Part shown: piece after piece, positions 52,041-60,933 of the stretch | How positions within the stretch are numbered: position 1 is the first letter of the stretch | Layout of the letters: every line of letters starts with the position of its first letter | Assembly: GCF_000407185.1 (NCBI RefSeq) | Contig: NZ_KE136481.1 | Span: 761,136 to 825,135, forward strand | DNA from: Enterococcus malodoratus ATCC 43197 | GTDB taxonomy: Bacteria; Bacillota; Bacilli; Lactobacillales; Enterococcaceae | Direction: 5' to 3' | Length of the DNA: 64,000 bases | Notes under the pieces: generated by a model | What the model was told of the DNA's origin: nothing | Database searches by the model: none | Seen by the model: the letters and a program-made list of their open reading frames with translations, nothing else | Translations under genes and position numbers: made by a program

Positions 52041-52762
52041 GAATCTTAATTACTTCTGGCGGCACCTCAGAAAAAATCGATGATGTCCGTGCCATTACAA
52101 ATCATTCTAGCGGGAAATTAGGCAAGGCGATCGCAGAAAGTTTTGCTAAAAGCGACGTCATGATCGATATGATCACTACACGCCACGCGGTCAAACCAGA
52201 AGGAAAGAACATTCAGCACCACTACATTGAATCAACCGCTGATTTAGAAAAAACGCTGAAAGATTTAATGACCGCGAATACTTATGATGCGGTCATTCAC
52301 AGCATGGCGGTCAGTGATTTTACTCCTGAAAGTTCAACTACTCTTGAGGACCTGAAATCTGCTATAGCCACTCAGCCGGCTGATCTGCCAGAAGCATTAG
52401 TTGATATTGCTAATGAGCGGACTGAGAAAAAAATCTCTTCAGATACAGATCATTTAGTGATTGTTTTAAAGAAAAATCCCAAAATCATTTCTTTGATCAA
52501 AAAATTGCAGCCTGAAACAATTTTAGTAGGCTTCAAATTATTGGTTGATGTTCCAATGATCGAACTGCTTAATGTTGCTAAAAAAAGTCTCGAAAAGAAT
52601 CACGCGGATTTTATCTTAGCCAATGACTTAGCTGAGATTCGCGGTGAAAAACACCATGGTTATCTAATCAATAAACAGCAAAAGGTCAAAGAAGCACATA
52701 CCAAATCTGAAATCGCGGATTTGATCAAATCTGAGGTTATGAAACTGGAGGAAGCAAAATGA
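52037..52762 (+). CDS. coaB: Phosphopantothenate-cysteine ligase (GTG start)
   Basis: A 241-residue stand-alone CoaB, as is usual in streptococci and enterococci. ILITSGGTSEKIDDVRAITNHSSGKLG binds nucleotide; IHSMAVSDFTP follows. It joins cysteine to 4'-phosphopantothenate in CoA synthesis. GTG at 52037 has AGGAGG and overlaps both the preceding and following genes by 4 nt. Confidence 0.93.
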   Translation: MRILITSGGTSEKIDDVRAITNHSSGKLGKAIAESFAKSDVMIDMITTRHAVKPEGKNIQHHYIESTADLEKTLKDLMTANTYDAVIHSMAVSDFTPESSTTLEDLKSAIATQPADLPEALVDIANERTEKKISSDTDHLVIVLKKNPKIISLIKKLQPETILVGFKLLVDVPMIELLNVAKKSLEKNHADFILANDLAEIRGEKHHGYLINKQQKVKEAHTKSEIADLIKSEVMKLEEAK

Positions 52763-53301
52763 AAAACATCTTACTAGGTGTCAGCGGCAGTATCTCCGCT
52801 TATAAAGCGGCAGAAATTACCAATGAACTGACAAAAATGGGGTATAAATTAGATGTGGTGATGACCAAAAGCAGCACTGAGTTCATCACACCATTGACAA
52901 TTCAATCATTGTCACATCGCCGAGTTCATCTTGATGTGATGGAAGAGCCGGATGCGGCATTCATCAATCATATTGCATTAGCGAAAGAAGCTGATTTATT
53001 CTTAGTTGCACCTGCTTCGGCCAATATTATTGGAAAAATGGCTAATGGTATAGCTGATGATTTATTATCAACAGTTGCTTTGGCCCTGTTACCAGATACA
53101 CCGAGAATTATCGCACCAGCAATGAATACCTACATGTATCAAAATCCGATTGTTCAACGAAACTTGGCAACATTAAAAGATGTGGGGTATCAAGAAATCG
53201 AACCAAGAGAAGCATTGCTTGCCTGCGGTGACTATGGTCGTGGGGCTCTAGCTAATGTATCCGATATCGTGCATATCGTAAATTCGACACTGAAGGAGTA
53301 A
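52759..53301 (+). CDS. coaC: Phosphopantothenoylcysteine decarboxylase
   Basis: A 180-residue flavoprotein of the HFCD family: LLGVSGSISAYKAAEITNEL at the N-terminus, the catalytic-site PAMNTYMYQNP, and the substrate clamp cysteine region REALLACGDYGRGAL. It decarboxylates phosphopantothenoylcysteine to phosphopantetheine. It follows coaB with a 4-nt overlap. Confidence 0.94.
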   Translation: MKNILLGVSGSISAYKAAEITNELTKMGYKLDVVMTKSSTEFITPLTIQSLSHRRVHLDVMEEPDAAFINHIALAKEADLFLVAPASANIIGKMANGIADDLLSTVALALLPDTPRIIAPAMNTYMYQNPIVQRNLATLKDVGYQEIEPREALLACGDYGRGALANVSDIVHIVNSTLKE

Positions 53302-53304
53302 CTA

Positions 53305-53928
53305 ATGAACGACAAAAATGTAAGAAACTTTACTTTGACCGCGATGTTTTTAGCGATCATGATTATCTTAGCAGTCACCCCCCTTGGTTTCATTCCGATT
53401 GGTCCAATTAATGCTACGACGATGCATATTCCAGTGATTATCGCGTCAATCGTTTTAGGACCTCGCATCGGAGCTGGACTAGGCGCAATCTTTGGTGTTA
53501 TCAGTTTAATCAGAGCAACGGTGATTATCACGCCAATGTCGTTTGTTTTTTCACCTTTTATTGCAAACCCATTGACGAATCAAGGTGACTGGCGCGCGAT
53601 CATTGTAGCAATTGTTCCCCGTATTTTGATTGGTGTTGTTCCTTACTTTGTTTACAAAGGGCTTCATCACTTACTGAAAAATAAAGCTCAGCCGGTCAGC
53701 TTATTTATCGCAGGTTTGGCGGGATCAATGACCAACACTATTTTAGTTATGAACCTGATTTTCTTTTTCTTTAAGGATAGTTATGCCAATGTTTTACAAG
53801 TCACAGCAAATGCTGTTTACGGTGTCATCTTAGGAATTATTTCAGGCAGCGGCTTAGTCGAAGCTATCGTTGCCGGAATAGCAACAACAGGTGTTTGTGC
53901 CGTTCTACTACGCTTAATGAAGAAATAA
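53305..53928 (+). CDS. ECF transporter S component, probably pantothenate-related
   Basis: A 207-residue membrane protein with about six hydrophobic segments, starting NFTLTAMFLAIMIILAVTPLG, typical of ECF S components. It binds a vitamin and pairs with a shared ECF energizing module encoded elsewhere. Its position 3 nt after coaC suggests pantothenate or a CoA precursor; this is inference. A strong terminator follows. Confidence 0.85.
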   Translation: MNDKNVRNFTLTAMFLAIMIILAVTPLGFIPIGPINATTMHIPVIIASIVLGPRIGAGLGAIFGVISLIRATVIITPMSFVFSPFIANPLTNQGDWRAIIVAIVPRILIGVVPYFVYKGLHHLLKNKAQPVSLFIAGLAGSMTNTILVMNLIFFFFKDSYANVLQVTANAVYGVILGIISGSGLVEAIVAGIATTGVCAVLLRLMKK

Positions 53929-53934
53929 AAAAAC

Positions 53935-53968
53935 GCTCGATCGAAATCATTTCTGATCTCGATCGAGC
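53935..53968. terminator. Terminator between ECF gene and murB
   Basis: GCTCGATCGA and TCGATCGAGC make a perfect 10-bp stem, followed by nine T on the plus strand and an A/T tract on the other side. Serves convergent genes. Confidence 0.88.
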
Positions 53969-53980
53969 ATTTTTTTTTGA

Positions 53981-54886
53981 TTATTTCGGTTCTTCACCCA
54001 GAATTCGAACTTCTGTTTCCAACGTCACATCAAACTTCTCTTTGATCGTTTTTTGAATATGAGCAATCAATTCAATATAGTCAGTCGCTGTCGCATTGTT
54101 AATGTTGACGATGAAGCCGGCGTGCTTTTCAGAAATTTGCGCACCGCCCCAAACTAAGCCCTGCAATCCAGCATCTTGAATTAGTTTACCGGTAAAATAT
54201 CCGACTGGGCGTTTAAAGACACTGCCGCACGATGGATATTCCAATGGTTGTTTCAACTCACGCAGTTCAGTCAGTTCAGCCATTCGTTTTTCAATTTGAG
54301 CATGATCGCCAGTCGTTAATTTAAAGTTGGCACTCAATACGATCGCTGGCTGTTCCTGAATCGCCGAATGACGATAGGAGAAATTCATTTGATCTTTGTA
54401 CCAGGTTTCAAATGTTCCATCTGCTAATAAAACATCGACAGATTCAAAGACATCTTCTAGCTGTCCGTCATAGGCACCCGCATTCATGAAGACTGCGCCG
54501 CCGATACTTCCAGGGATTCCACAAGCAAATTCAAATCCAGTTAAGGAATGATCCAATGCCACATAAGTTGTGTCAATCAGCTTTGCGCCCGCCTGAGCAG
54601 TTATTGTTTCATCTTCTACACGAATCGTCGTCATATCTGTCAACATGATTACGACGCCGCGAATTCCGCCATCTTTGACGATTAGATTGCTGGCATTGCC
54701 CAGAACAATCCAGGGAATATCATTTTCACGGCAATAGTCGACCAATGCCTTCACTTCTTCGTTGTTCTTAGGAAATGCTAGAGCGTCTACGGGACCGCCG
54801 GTTTTTGTAAACGTATAATTCATTAAAGGTTCATCCAAAAGGATTTTCAAATTAGGTAATGTGTTCGTCAAGTCTAATGTTTTCAC
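53981..54886 (-). CDS. murB: UDP-N-acetylenolpyruvoylglucosamine reductase (GTG start)
   Basis: A ~301-residue MurB. FTKTGGPVDALAFP and WIVLGNASNLIVKDGGIRG bind FAD; GAGAYDGQ-type loop (VFMNAGAYDGQLED) and the catalytic serine in YPSCGSVFKRP follow; Glu of ETEVRIL is near the end. It reduces enolpyruvyl-UDP-GlcNAc to UDP-MurNAc in peptidoglycan synthesis. GTG at 54886 has AGAAAGG and matches the family's N-terminal length; ATG at 54931 gives a longer version without good spacing. Confidence 0.93.
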   Translation of the reverse strand: MKTLDLTNTLPNLKILLDEPLMNYTFTKTGGPVDALAFPKNNEEVKALVDYCRENDIPWIVLGNASNLIVKDGGIRGVVIMLTDMTTIRVEDETITAQAGAKLIDTTYVALDHSLTGFEFACGIPGSIGGAVFMNAGAYDGQLEDVFESVDVLLADGTFETWYKDQMNFSYRHSAIQEQPAIVLSANFKLTTGDHAQIEKRMAELTELRELKQPLEYPSCGSVFKRPVGYFTGKLIQDAGLQGLVWGGAQISEKHAGFIVNINNATATDYIELIAHIQKTIKEKFDVTLETEVRILGEEPK

Positions 54887-54971
54887 TCTGATAAGCCTTT
54901 CTCGTTCAACACGGGTAAATTTTTCAAACATCCTTGCTATTTTAGCACGCGAGAAAAAAACTTACCACCCC

Positions 54972-55883
54972 TTATAGCTGGTGACGAGTGTGTTGACGCA
55001 GCATTTGTTCGCAGAGTTCATGACTTAGTAAAATATTCTCTTGACGCAAATCGGCTTCTTCTCCTTTTAATGCAGCCAAGAAACTGATTACCAATTGTTC
55101 AAATCCCCGTTTCTCTAAAGTCGTTGTCCAATCACCGAAACGTTGTGCCTCTTCCACCAAGCCACGTCTAATCGTCAAGTCAGTCAATTGATTCAAAATC
55201 ATCGTCTGCTTAGGCGAACTAACCTGATAACGCTCCATTTTTCCGCCGCTCATGAAGTCCATTGACAGAATGCATTCTGTCGTCGCAGTTGACAATTGCA
55301 TTTGCGCATAGACCATTTGACCATCTTCTTCACGAATTTTAGAACGAACACTCATGATCTCGTCATCTAACAGATACACTGCGGTATCTACTAAATGAAT
55401 AAATAGATCATAGATCCCAAACTGCATATTCATCGCATGATCTGGTTCATTTTTTTCTAAATGAATTGTCCGCTTTTGCGGCAGCTGCTTCATCTGTTCG
55501 ACCATTGGTGCAAAACGACGGTTAAAGCCTACCATAAATAACAGTTTTTTTTCTTTTGCCAATTCCTGCAGCTCACGGACTTCCTGCAAGTCTTCACTGA
55601 CCGGCTTGTCGATAAAAACAGCAACTCCGGCTTCTAAACATTTTTTTGCGATTTCGAAATGAGCCTTCGTTGCAACGTGAATAAAAATTGCTTCGATTTT
55701 TTCTGCCAATAACTCATCGATTGTTGCAACCGTGTTGGAAAAACTGTATTCGTCTGCGATTTCATTCCGTACTGCTTCATTGCGGGTAGCAAAAATAAAT
55801 GTCGCTTCCTTGCGCATTTTTGCATACGTTGGCAGATACGCCTTTTTGGCGATGCCGCCGATGCCGATAACTCCGATTTTCAT
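54972..55883 (-). CDS. Gfo/Idh/MocA-family oxidoreductase
   Basis: A 303-residue NAD(P)-dependent oxidoreductase. The Rossmann motif is KIGVIGIGGIAKKAYLP at the N-terminus; EAGVAVFIDKPVSEDLQE contains the EKP-like family motif (here DKP). FNRRFAP follows. Substrate is unknown. The gene is preceded by three tandem copies of a ~155-bp leader repeat that runs to within a few bases of the start. Confidence 0.88.
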   Translation of the reverse strand: MKIGVIGIGGIAKKAYLPTYAKMRKEATFIFATRNEAVRNEIADEYSFSNTVATIDELLAEKIEAIFIHVATKAHFEIAKKCLEAGVAVFIDKPVSEDLQEVRELQELAKEKKLLFMVGFNRRFAPMVEQMKQLPQKRTIHLEKNEPDHAMNMQFGIYDLFIHLVDTAVYLLDDEIMSVRSKIREEDGQMVYAQMQLSTATTECILSMDFMSGGKMERYQVSSPKQTMILNQLTDLTIRRGLVEEAQRFGDWTTTLEKRGFEQLVISFLAALKGEEADLRQENILLSHELCEQMLRQHTRHQL

Positions 55884-55893
55884 AGGTAAGACT

Positions 55894-56284
55894 CCTTCTT
55901 CGTTTTAATGTAGTCATTTTTCTTTTGAGAAAAATGATTCCTATCCTCAGGCCGTATATCATTCCACTAAACTTTTTGTGCTTTATATTCTGGTTATTTT
56001 TTTACTTCTTGTTTCAATTTTTTTAACTGCTAAAAGTGGAACTGACATCCTTCTTCGTTTTAATGTAGTCATTTTTCTTTTGAGAAAAATGATTCCTATC
56101 CTCAGGCCGTATATCATTCTACTAAACTTTTTATGATTTATACTCTGGGTTCCTTTTTTTCCTCTTCTTTGAATCTTTACATCTGCTAAAAGTGGAACTG
56201 ACATCCTTCTTCGTTTTAATGTATTCATTTTTCTTTTGGAAAAAATGATTCTTATCCTCAGACCGTATATCATTCTGCTAATTA
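55894..56284 (-). repeat. Three tandem ~155-bp leader repeats upstream of the oxidoreductase
   Basis: Copies start at 55894, 56049 and 56205 (spacings 155 and 156 bp); the third is partial. Each has, on the minus strand, GATATACGGCCTGAGGATA (GGTCTGAGGATA in the third), then a hairpin such as TCATTTTTCT-TTTG-AGAAAAATGA (55914-55937), then TTAAAACGAAGAAGGA, a ribosome-binding-like sequence. Copies 2 and 3 continue into ATGTCAGTTCCACTTTTAGC. A related single copy lies at 13395-13471 before a PTS EIIC gene. Confidence 0.8.
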
Positions 56285-56451
56285 TCATCGATAACAGCAT
56301 AGTTTTCTTCATACCTTGAATAATACTGCAAAAAGTCAGCGCGACAAAGTAAAAAGCAGCTTTGACAGCTATCATTCTTTGCTTTCTCACTTTTTTTCGT
56401 TACAATTGATCCAAGAGTTGAATCAAATTATTACGTATGGAGGAATGCACT

Positions 56452-57207
56452 GTGAAATTAATTTCTTGGAACGTCAACGGCTTGCGTGCCGTGATGAAAA
56501 AGAATTTTATGGAAGTTTTTAATGACTTAGATGCTGACTTTTTCTGTCTGCAAGAAACAAAACTGCAAGCTGGACAAATTGAAATGGACTTGCCGGGCTA
56601 TCATGAGTATTGGAATTATGCAGAAAAAAAGGGCTATTCTGGTACTGCCATCTTCACCAAACATGAGCCAATGAGTGTTACCTATGGTCTGGGCATCGAA
56701 GAACATGATCAAGAAGGCCGTGTCATTACACTTGAATATCCTGAGTATTATGTGATTACTTGTTATACGCCCAACTCACAAAATGAACTGAAGCGTTTAG
56801 ATTATCGTATGACTTGGGAAGAAGCTTTCTTGAATCATCTAAATCAGCTGAAAGAAAATAAATCCGTTATTTTCTGTGGGGATTTGAATGTCGCCCACGA
56901 AAACATTGATTTAAAAAATTGGAAAACAAATCAAAAAAATGCCGGCTTCACTCCGCAAGAACGAGAGAAATTCAGTATCTTATTAGAGAATGGCTATATT
57001 GATACGTTCCGTCATTTCTATCCCGATCAAGAAGGAATTTACTCTTGGTGGAGCTACCGCTTTAATGCGCGCAAAAATAATGCCGGATGGCGGATTGATT
57101 ACTTCGTCGTTTCTGATGACTTAAAGGATCAATTACAAGATGCCAAAATCCATACTGAAATTTTCGGCAGCGACCATTGTCCCGTAGAATTAGATATCAA
57201 TCTTTAA
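56452..57207 (+). CDS. exoA: Exodeoxyribonuclease III (GTG start)
   Basis: A 251-residue EEP-fold AP endonuclease: [13 protein letters not shown] (Asn), CLQETKLQ (catalytic Glu), [14 protein letters not shown] (Asp/Asn) and [11 protein letters not shown] (catalytic His) are all present. It repairs abasic sites in DNA. GTG at 56452 follows GGAGG; an ATG at 56437 overlaps that ribosome binding site and is less likely. Monocistronic by context. Confidence 0.94.
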   Translation: MKLISWNVNGLRAVMKKNFMEVFNDLDADFFCLQETKLQAGQIEMDLPGYHEYWNYAEKKGYSGTAIFTKHEPMSVTYGLGIEEHDQEGRVITLEYPEYYVITCYTPNSQNELKRLDYRMTWEEAFLNHLNQLKENKSVIFCGDLNVAHENIDLKNWKTNQKNAGFTPQEREKFSILLENGYIDTFRHFYPDQEGIYSWWSYRFNARKNNAGWRIDYFVVSDDLKDQLQDAKIHTEIFGSDHCPVELDINL

Positions 57208-57284
57208 AACTTTGAAATTTTTTCTTGAAAGACTTTCGCCGCTGAAAAGAATATGGTAAAACAAAAAGCGGAGAGGTGAATCTG

Positions 57285-57818
57285 TTGAATTTTATTGCAA
57301 TGGACTTTGAAACGGCCAATTATCAAACCCATAGTGCTTGTTCACTGGCACTCGTAATGGTAAAAAACAGCCAAATCGTCGGTGAATACTATTCGCTGAT
57401 CAAACCTGAAACAGACTTTTTTTGGAAAAATATTCAGATCCACGGCATACATCCAGAAGATGTTGAAGACGCACCGAAGTTTCCTGAAGTATGGCAAGAT
57501 ATCCAACATTATTATCAGGAGAATCGTTTGATCGTTGCTCATAATGCCGGCTTTGATACCAAGGTTCTAGCGGGTTGTCTTGATTATTATCATCTAGCGC
57601 AGCCAACCTATCTTTCCTTGTGTACTGTAAAAACAAGCCGACGCTTATTTCCTGAAATGGCGAATCATCGACTGAACACCGTTTGTGAGGAATTAGCGAT
57701 CCCATTAGAACATCATCATGATGCTTTAGAAGACAGCCGAGCCTGCGCGAAAATTTTGCTCTATCAAGAAGATCATTTTGGTGTTGATCCATTAAAAAAA
57801 TTAGTATTACCTATGTAA
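57285..57818 (+). CDS. DnaQ-like 3'-5' exonuclease (probable TTG start)
   Basis: A ~177-residue DEDDh exonuclease: AMDFETAN holds the first Asp and Glu, VAHNAGFDTKVL the third acidic residue, and HHHDALEDSRACAKILL the His/Asp of motif III. Stand-alone epsilon-like exonucleases take part in DNA or RNA repair. TTG at 57285 is 8 nt after GGAGAGG; a GTG at 57276 overlaps it. A terminator hairpin overlaps the stop codon. Confidence 0.88.
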   Translation: MNFIAMDFETANYQTHSACSLALVMVKNSQIVGEYYSLIKPETDFFWKNIQIHGIHPEDVEDAPKFPEVWQDIQHYYQENRLIVAHNAGFDTKVLAGCLDYYHLAQPTYLSLCTVKTSRRLFPEMANHRLNTVCEELAIPLEHHHDALEDSRACAKILLYQEDHFGVDPLKKLVLPM

Positions 57819-57839
57819 GCGAAGCTCTCTGCTTCGCTT
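57817..57839. terminator. Terminator after the DnaQ-like gene
   Basis: AAGCGAAGC and GCTTCGCTT (9-bp stem, 5-nt loop) followed by T run; it begins at the stop codon and serves the convergent acetyltransferase as well. Confidence 0.85.
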
Positions 57840-57841
57840 TT

Positions 57842-58363
57842 TTAATTGATCAATTTACTCATCAACAGAACATTCAAAAATTCACCTTGTACATCTCGAG
57901 CCCCTCGCTCCATCTCAGCCTCCGTTATAAAATCAAATTTTTGGTACAGATGAATCGCACGTTCGTTTCTTTTTTGAACCGTGAGCTCTAAACGTCGCAA
58001 CGGCGAATTATTCTCACTCCAATAAATCACTTCATCTAACAATGCCGTTCCTAAACCCATCCCCCAAAATTCTTTCAACACACTAACCCCAATCTCGCCA
58101 ATATGCGACACTGTGTATTCCGGAGCCGCCTTAACTGAGGCCATACCGATGATTCTTTCGTTTGCAAAGGCTAATAAAAGTAGATTATTCTCACTTTCGT
58201 ATAGGTCCGCTAATTGCAAACTCAGCATTTCTTCGTTTAATCCTAAGCCCGCTTCGTCCATAATCAAAAAATCAGTTTCCTCAGCAATTTGTCGACTAGC
58301 TTGTAACAAATTTCCTGCATCATCTGGTATGGCTTCTCTTAAAGTAATTTCAACTTCGCTCAT
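57842..58363 (-). CDS. GNAT-family N-acetyltransferase
   Basis: A ~173-residue acetyltransferase. The acetyl-CoA loop is KEFWGMGLGTALLDEVIYW (Q/RxxGxG/A-like), and LELTVQKRNERAIHLYQKFDF is the C-terminal GNAT motif. Position after tsaE is typical of RimI-like loci, but sequence alone does not prove RimI activity. ATG at 58363 overlaps the tsaE TGA as ATGA. Confidence 0.88.
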   Translation of the reverse strand: MSEVEITLREAIPDDAGNLLQASRQIAEETDFLIMDEAGLGLNEEMLSLQLADLYESENNLLLLAFANERIIGMASVKAAPEYTVSHIGEIGVSVLKEFWGMGLGTALLDEVIYWSENNSPLRRLELTVQKRNERAIHLYQKFDFITEAEMERGARDVQGEFLNVLLMSKLIN

Positions 58364-58827
58364 TCTGATTCCCACGCTTTCAAAATCCGCCCTTGAAATT
58401 TCTGTGCTTGTTCACCATGTACAATCAGTTCCACTTGACGCAAATTTTCATCCTGTCCATCTTTATGTAAAATCAATTCCAAATAATCCTCTGGCACAAA
58501 GTCACCTAACTGCTGTCCCCATTCGATCACGGAAAGGCCATCGCCTTCAAAATAATCATCCAACCCTAAATCATCCGCACCGGACTCAATCCGATAAACA
58601 TCCATATGGTAAAGCGGTAAGCGTCCTTGCTGATATTCTCGAATAATCGTATATGTTGGACTTTTAATCATTTGATCAATCCCTAAACCTAGTGCTATTC
58701 CCTTAGTCAAAGTCGTTTTCCCCGCACCAAGATCACCAGTCAATACCAAATTGTCGCTAGGTTCGGCCACCGAACCAATGATTTTTCCTAATCTTTCTGT
58801 CATTGCTGTATTTATTAACGTTATCAA
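58360..58827 (-). CDS. tsaE: tRNA threonylcarbamoyladenosine biosynthesis ATPase TsaE
   Basis: A 155-residue P-loop protein: LTGDLGAGKTTLTKGIALGLG (Walker A) and SPTYTIIREYQ are TsaE signatures, with YHMDVYRIES and VIEWGQQL. It supports t6A modification of tRNA with TsaB and TsaD, encoded elsewhere. It is coupled to the acetyltransferase by ATGA. Confidence 0.95.
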   Translation of the reverse strand: MITLINTAMTERLGKIIGSVAEPSDNLVLTGDLGAGKTTLTKGIALGLGIDQMIKSPTYTIIREYQQGRLPLYHMDVYRIESGADDLGLDDYFEGDGLSVIEWGQQLGDFVPEDYLELILHKDGQDENLRQVELIVHGEQAQKFQGRILKAWESE

Positions 58828-58891
58828 CCTGTCTCCCTCTTTTCTATTACCAATTTAGTATAACGATTTAGATATCAAGAGAAAAGAAAAA

Positions 58892-58924
58892 AAGTATGCG
58901 ATACAAAATTAGTATCGCATACTT
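58892..58924 (-). terminator. Terminator of pta
   Basis: AAGTATGCGATAC and GTATCGCATACTT form a perfect 13-bp stem, 7-nt loop, with T-rich sequence following on the minus strand. Confidence 0.85.
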
Positions 58925-58942
58925 CACTTTTTATTGAATTTC

Positions 58943-59923
58943 TTAGTTCATCAATGATTGTGCTGCTGTAATAATTGAAAGTTTGTAAACATCTTCTTCA
59001 TTACTACCGCGTGAAAGATCGGAAATTGGTTTGTTCAATCCTTGTAAGATTGGTCCAATTGCTTCAAATCCGCCAAAACGTTGAGCGATTTTGTAGCCGA
59101 TATTACCTGACTGTAATTCGGGGAAAACAAATACAGTTGCTTGTCCCGCTACTTTTGAATCAGGGGCTTTCAATTGCGCAACACCTGGGATGTATGCAGC
59201 ATCAAATTGCAATTCACCATCAATTAAATAATCCGGTGCCAATTCTTGTGCAATCTTAGTTGCTTCTGCCACTTTTTCAACTTCAGGAGCTTTAGCAGAT
59301 CCTTTAGTAGAGAAGCTCATCATTGCAACTTTTGGTTCGATATCGAATAGTTCAGCTGTTTTTGCTGACTCAACAGCGATTTCTGCCAATTCTTGTGCAT
59401 TTGGGTTTACATTGATAGCACAATCTGAGAATAGATATTTTTCTTGATCGCGTCCGCGAACCATCAAGAATGCACCACTTGTACGGCTGACTCCTGGTTT
59501 TGTTTTAATGATTTGCAAAGCGGGACGAACAGTATCGCCAGTTGAATGGATCGCACCAGAAACCATTCCGTCCGTAATTCCCATATAAGTTAACATTGTA
59601 CCAAAGTAATTTTCATCTTTAAGAATTTTTTCTGCATCTTCTTTGTTAACTTTACCTTTACGGCGTTCAACAAAAGCTTCTACCATTTCATCCCAACGAT
59701 CAAAATGATCAGGATCAATGATTGTGAAGTTGCCTAAAGCGATTCCACGAGCGCTCGCGGCTTTTTCGATTTCAGCCAAGTTACCAATCAAGATTGGTTC
59801 AACTAATTCTTCTGCTTTAAGACGAGATGCGGCACCTAAAATACGTGCGTCAGTTGCTTCAGGAAATGCCACTTTAATGTTGCGACGAATAATTTTAAAT
59901 TTCAAACTGTCAAATAGATCCAC
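58943..59923 (-). CDS. pta: Phosphate acetyltransferase
   Basis: A 326-residue Pta of the short Gram-positive type: FPEATDARILGAASRLKAE, MVSGAIHSTGDTVRPALQII and FPELQSGNIGYKIAQRFGG. It converts acetyl-CoA and phosphate to acetyl phosphate. GGAGGGTTTTATC precedes the ATG. Single-gene unit between a terminator and ung. Confidence 0.96.
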   Translation of the reverse strand: MDLFDSLKFKIIRRNIKVAFPEATDARILGAASRLKAEELVEPILIGNLAEIEKAASARGIALGNFTIIDPDHFDRWDEMVEAFVERRKGKVNKEDAEKILKDENYFGTMLTYMGITDGMVSGAIHSTGDTVRPALQIIKTKPGVSRTSGAFLMVRGRDQEKYLFSDCAINVNPNAQELAEIAVESAKTAELFDIEPKVAMMSFSTKGSAKAPEVEKVAEATKIAQELAPDYLIDGELQFDAAYIPGVAQLKAPDSKVAGQATVFVFPELQSGNIGYKIAQRFGGFEAIGPILQGLNKPISDLSRGSNEEDVYKLSIITAAQSLMN

Positions 59924-60081
59924 GATAAAACCCTCCAGATATTTATTTCCTATTTATCATACAACAATTCTCAAGAAAAGAAAAGGACAGAATAAAGCAT
60001 CTGTACTACTAATTAGAATCTAGTAAATATGAATTAAGAGCATTTTCACAAACTGTCTCTATAACAGAAACCGTTGTCATA

Positions 60082-60762
60082 TCACACTGTTTCAGGCAGC
60101 TGCCAATCAATCGGTGATTCGCCCCATTCCATCAGTAGTTGGTTTGTTTTCGAAAAAGGTTTCGAACCAAAGAAACCACGATGAGCAGATAACGGAGATG
60201 GGTGGACAGATTTTATAATGGCATGTTTACTAGTGTCGATCATCTTGATTTTCTCTTGTGCAGGTTTTCCCCACAAAATAAAAACGATTGGTTTTTCACG
60301 CTCATTTAGTCGCTTTATAACAGCATCCGTCATTTGCTCCCAACCTTGCCCTCGATGTGAATAAGCTTGCCCCTCCCGCACTGTTAATACGGTGTTAAGC
60401 ATTAGAACCCCCTGCTTTGCCCAGCTCACAAGATTACCATGTTGAACTGGAGAAATTCCTAAGTCATTTTGCATTTCTTGATAAATATTGCGCAGTGACG
60501 GTGGTATTTTCACACCGGGCTGCACAGAAAAAGATAACCCATGTGCTTGATTCACACCATGATAAGGATCTTGTCCCAAAATTACGACTTTCACTTTGTC
60601 GTATGGCGTCAATTCCAAGGCTTCAAAAATGTGATACATATCCGGATGAATTTTCTGAGTACTGTACTCTTCTTTCAAAAATTCACGCAGCTTTAAATAA
60701 TACGGTGCTTCAAATTGATCTGCTAAAACATTTTGCCAATCATTATGGATGATTTCTTTCAC
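60082..60762 (-). CDS. ung: Uracil-DNA glycosylase (GTG start)
   Basis: A ~226-residue family-1 UDG: the water-activating loop [27 protein letters not shown], and the Leu intercalation loop [14 protein letters not shown]. It removes uracil from DNA. GTG at 60762 with TAGGAG 8 nt upstream is preferred over the earlier GTG at 60771. Confidence 0.96.
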   Translation of the reverse strand: MKEIIHNDWQNVLADQFEAPYYLKLREFLKEEYSTQKIHPDMYHIFEALELTPYDKVKVVILGQDPYHGVNQAHGLSFSVQPGVKIPPSLRNIYQEMQNDLGISPVQHGNLVSWAKQGVLMLNTVLTVREGQAYSHRGQGWEQMTDAVIKRLNEREKPIVFILWGKPAQEKIKMIDTSKHAIIKSVHPSPLSAHRGFFGSKPFSKTNQLLMEWGESPIDWQLPETV

Positions 60763-60933
60763 GTCACACACTCCTAATTTCTATTAATAATAGATTTATT
60801 TTCTTAAGTAAGTCTGATATTTACGTTCTATACTATCAAAATAATTCTTTTTAAAGAATAAAGCCGACATGGTTATCCTATCTAGGATTATGGTACACTA
60901 TCGGTGTATGATAGGAAAGCTAGGTGAATAATT

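Noticed and set aside
55894-56284. CRISPR array
   Set aside because: Units are ~155 bp direct repeats with nearly identical content throughout and no spacers; no cas genes nearby.
55983-56390. 135-codon open frame through the leader repeats encoding a basic repetitive protein
   Set aside because: It reflects the repeat itself, has no good ribosome binding site and no family; a short leader peptide remains possible.
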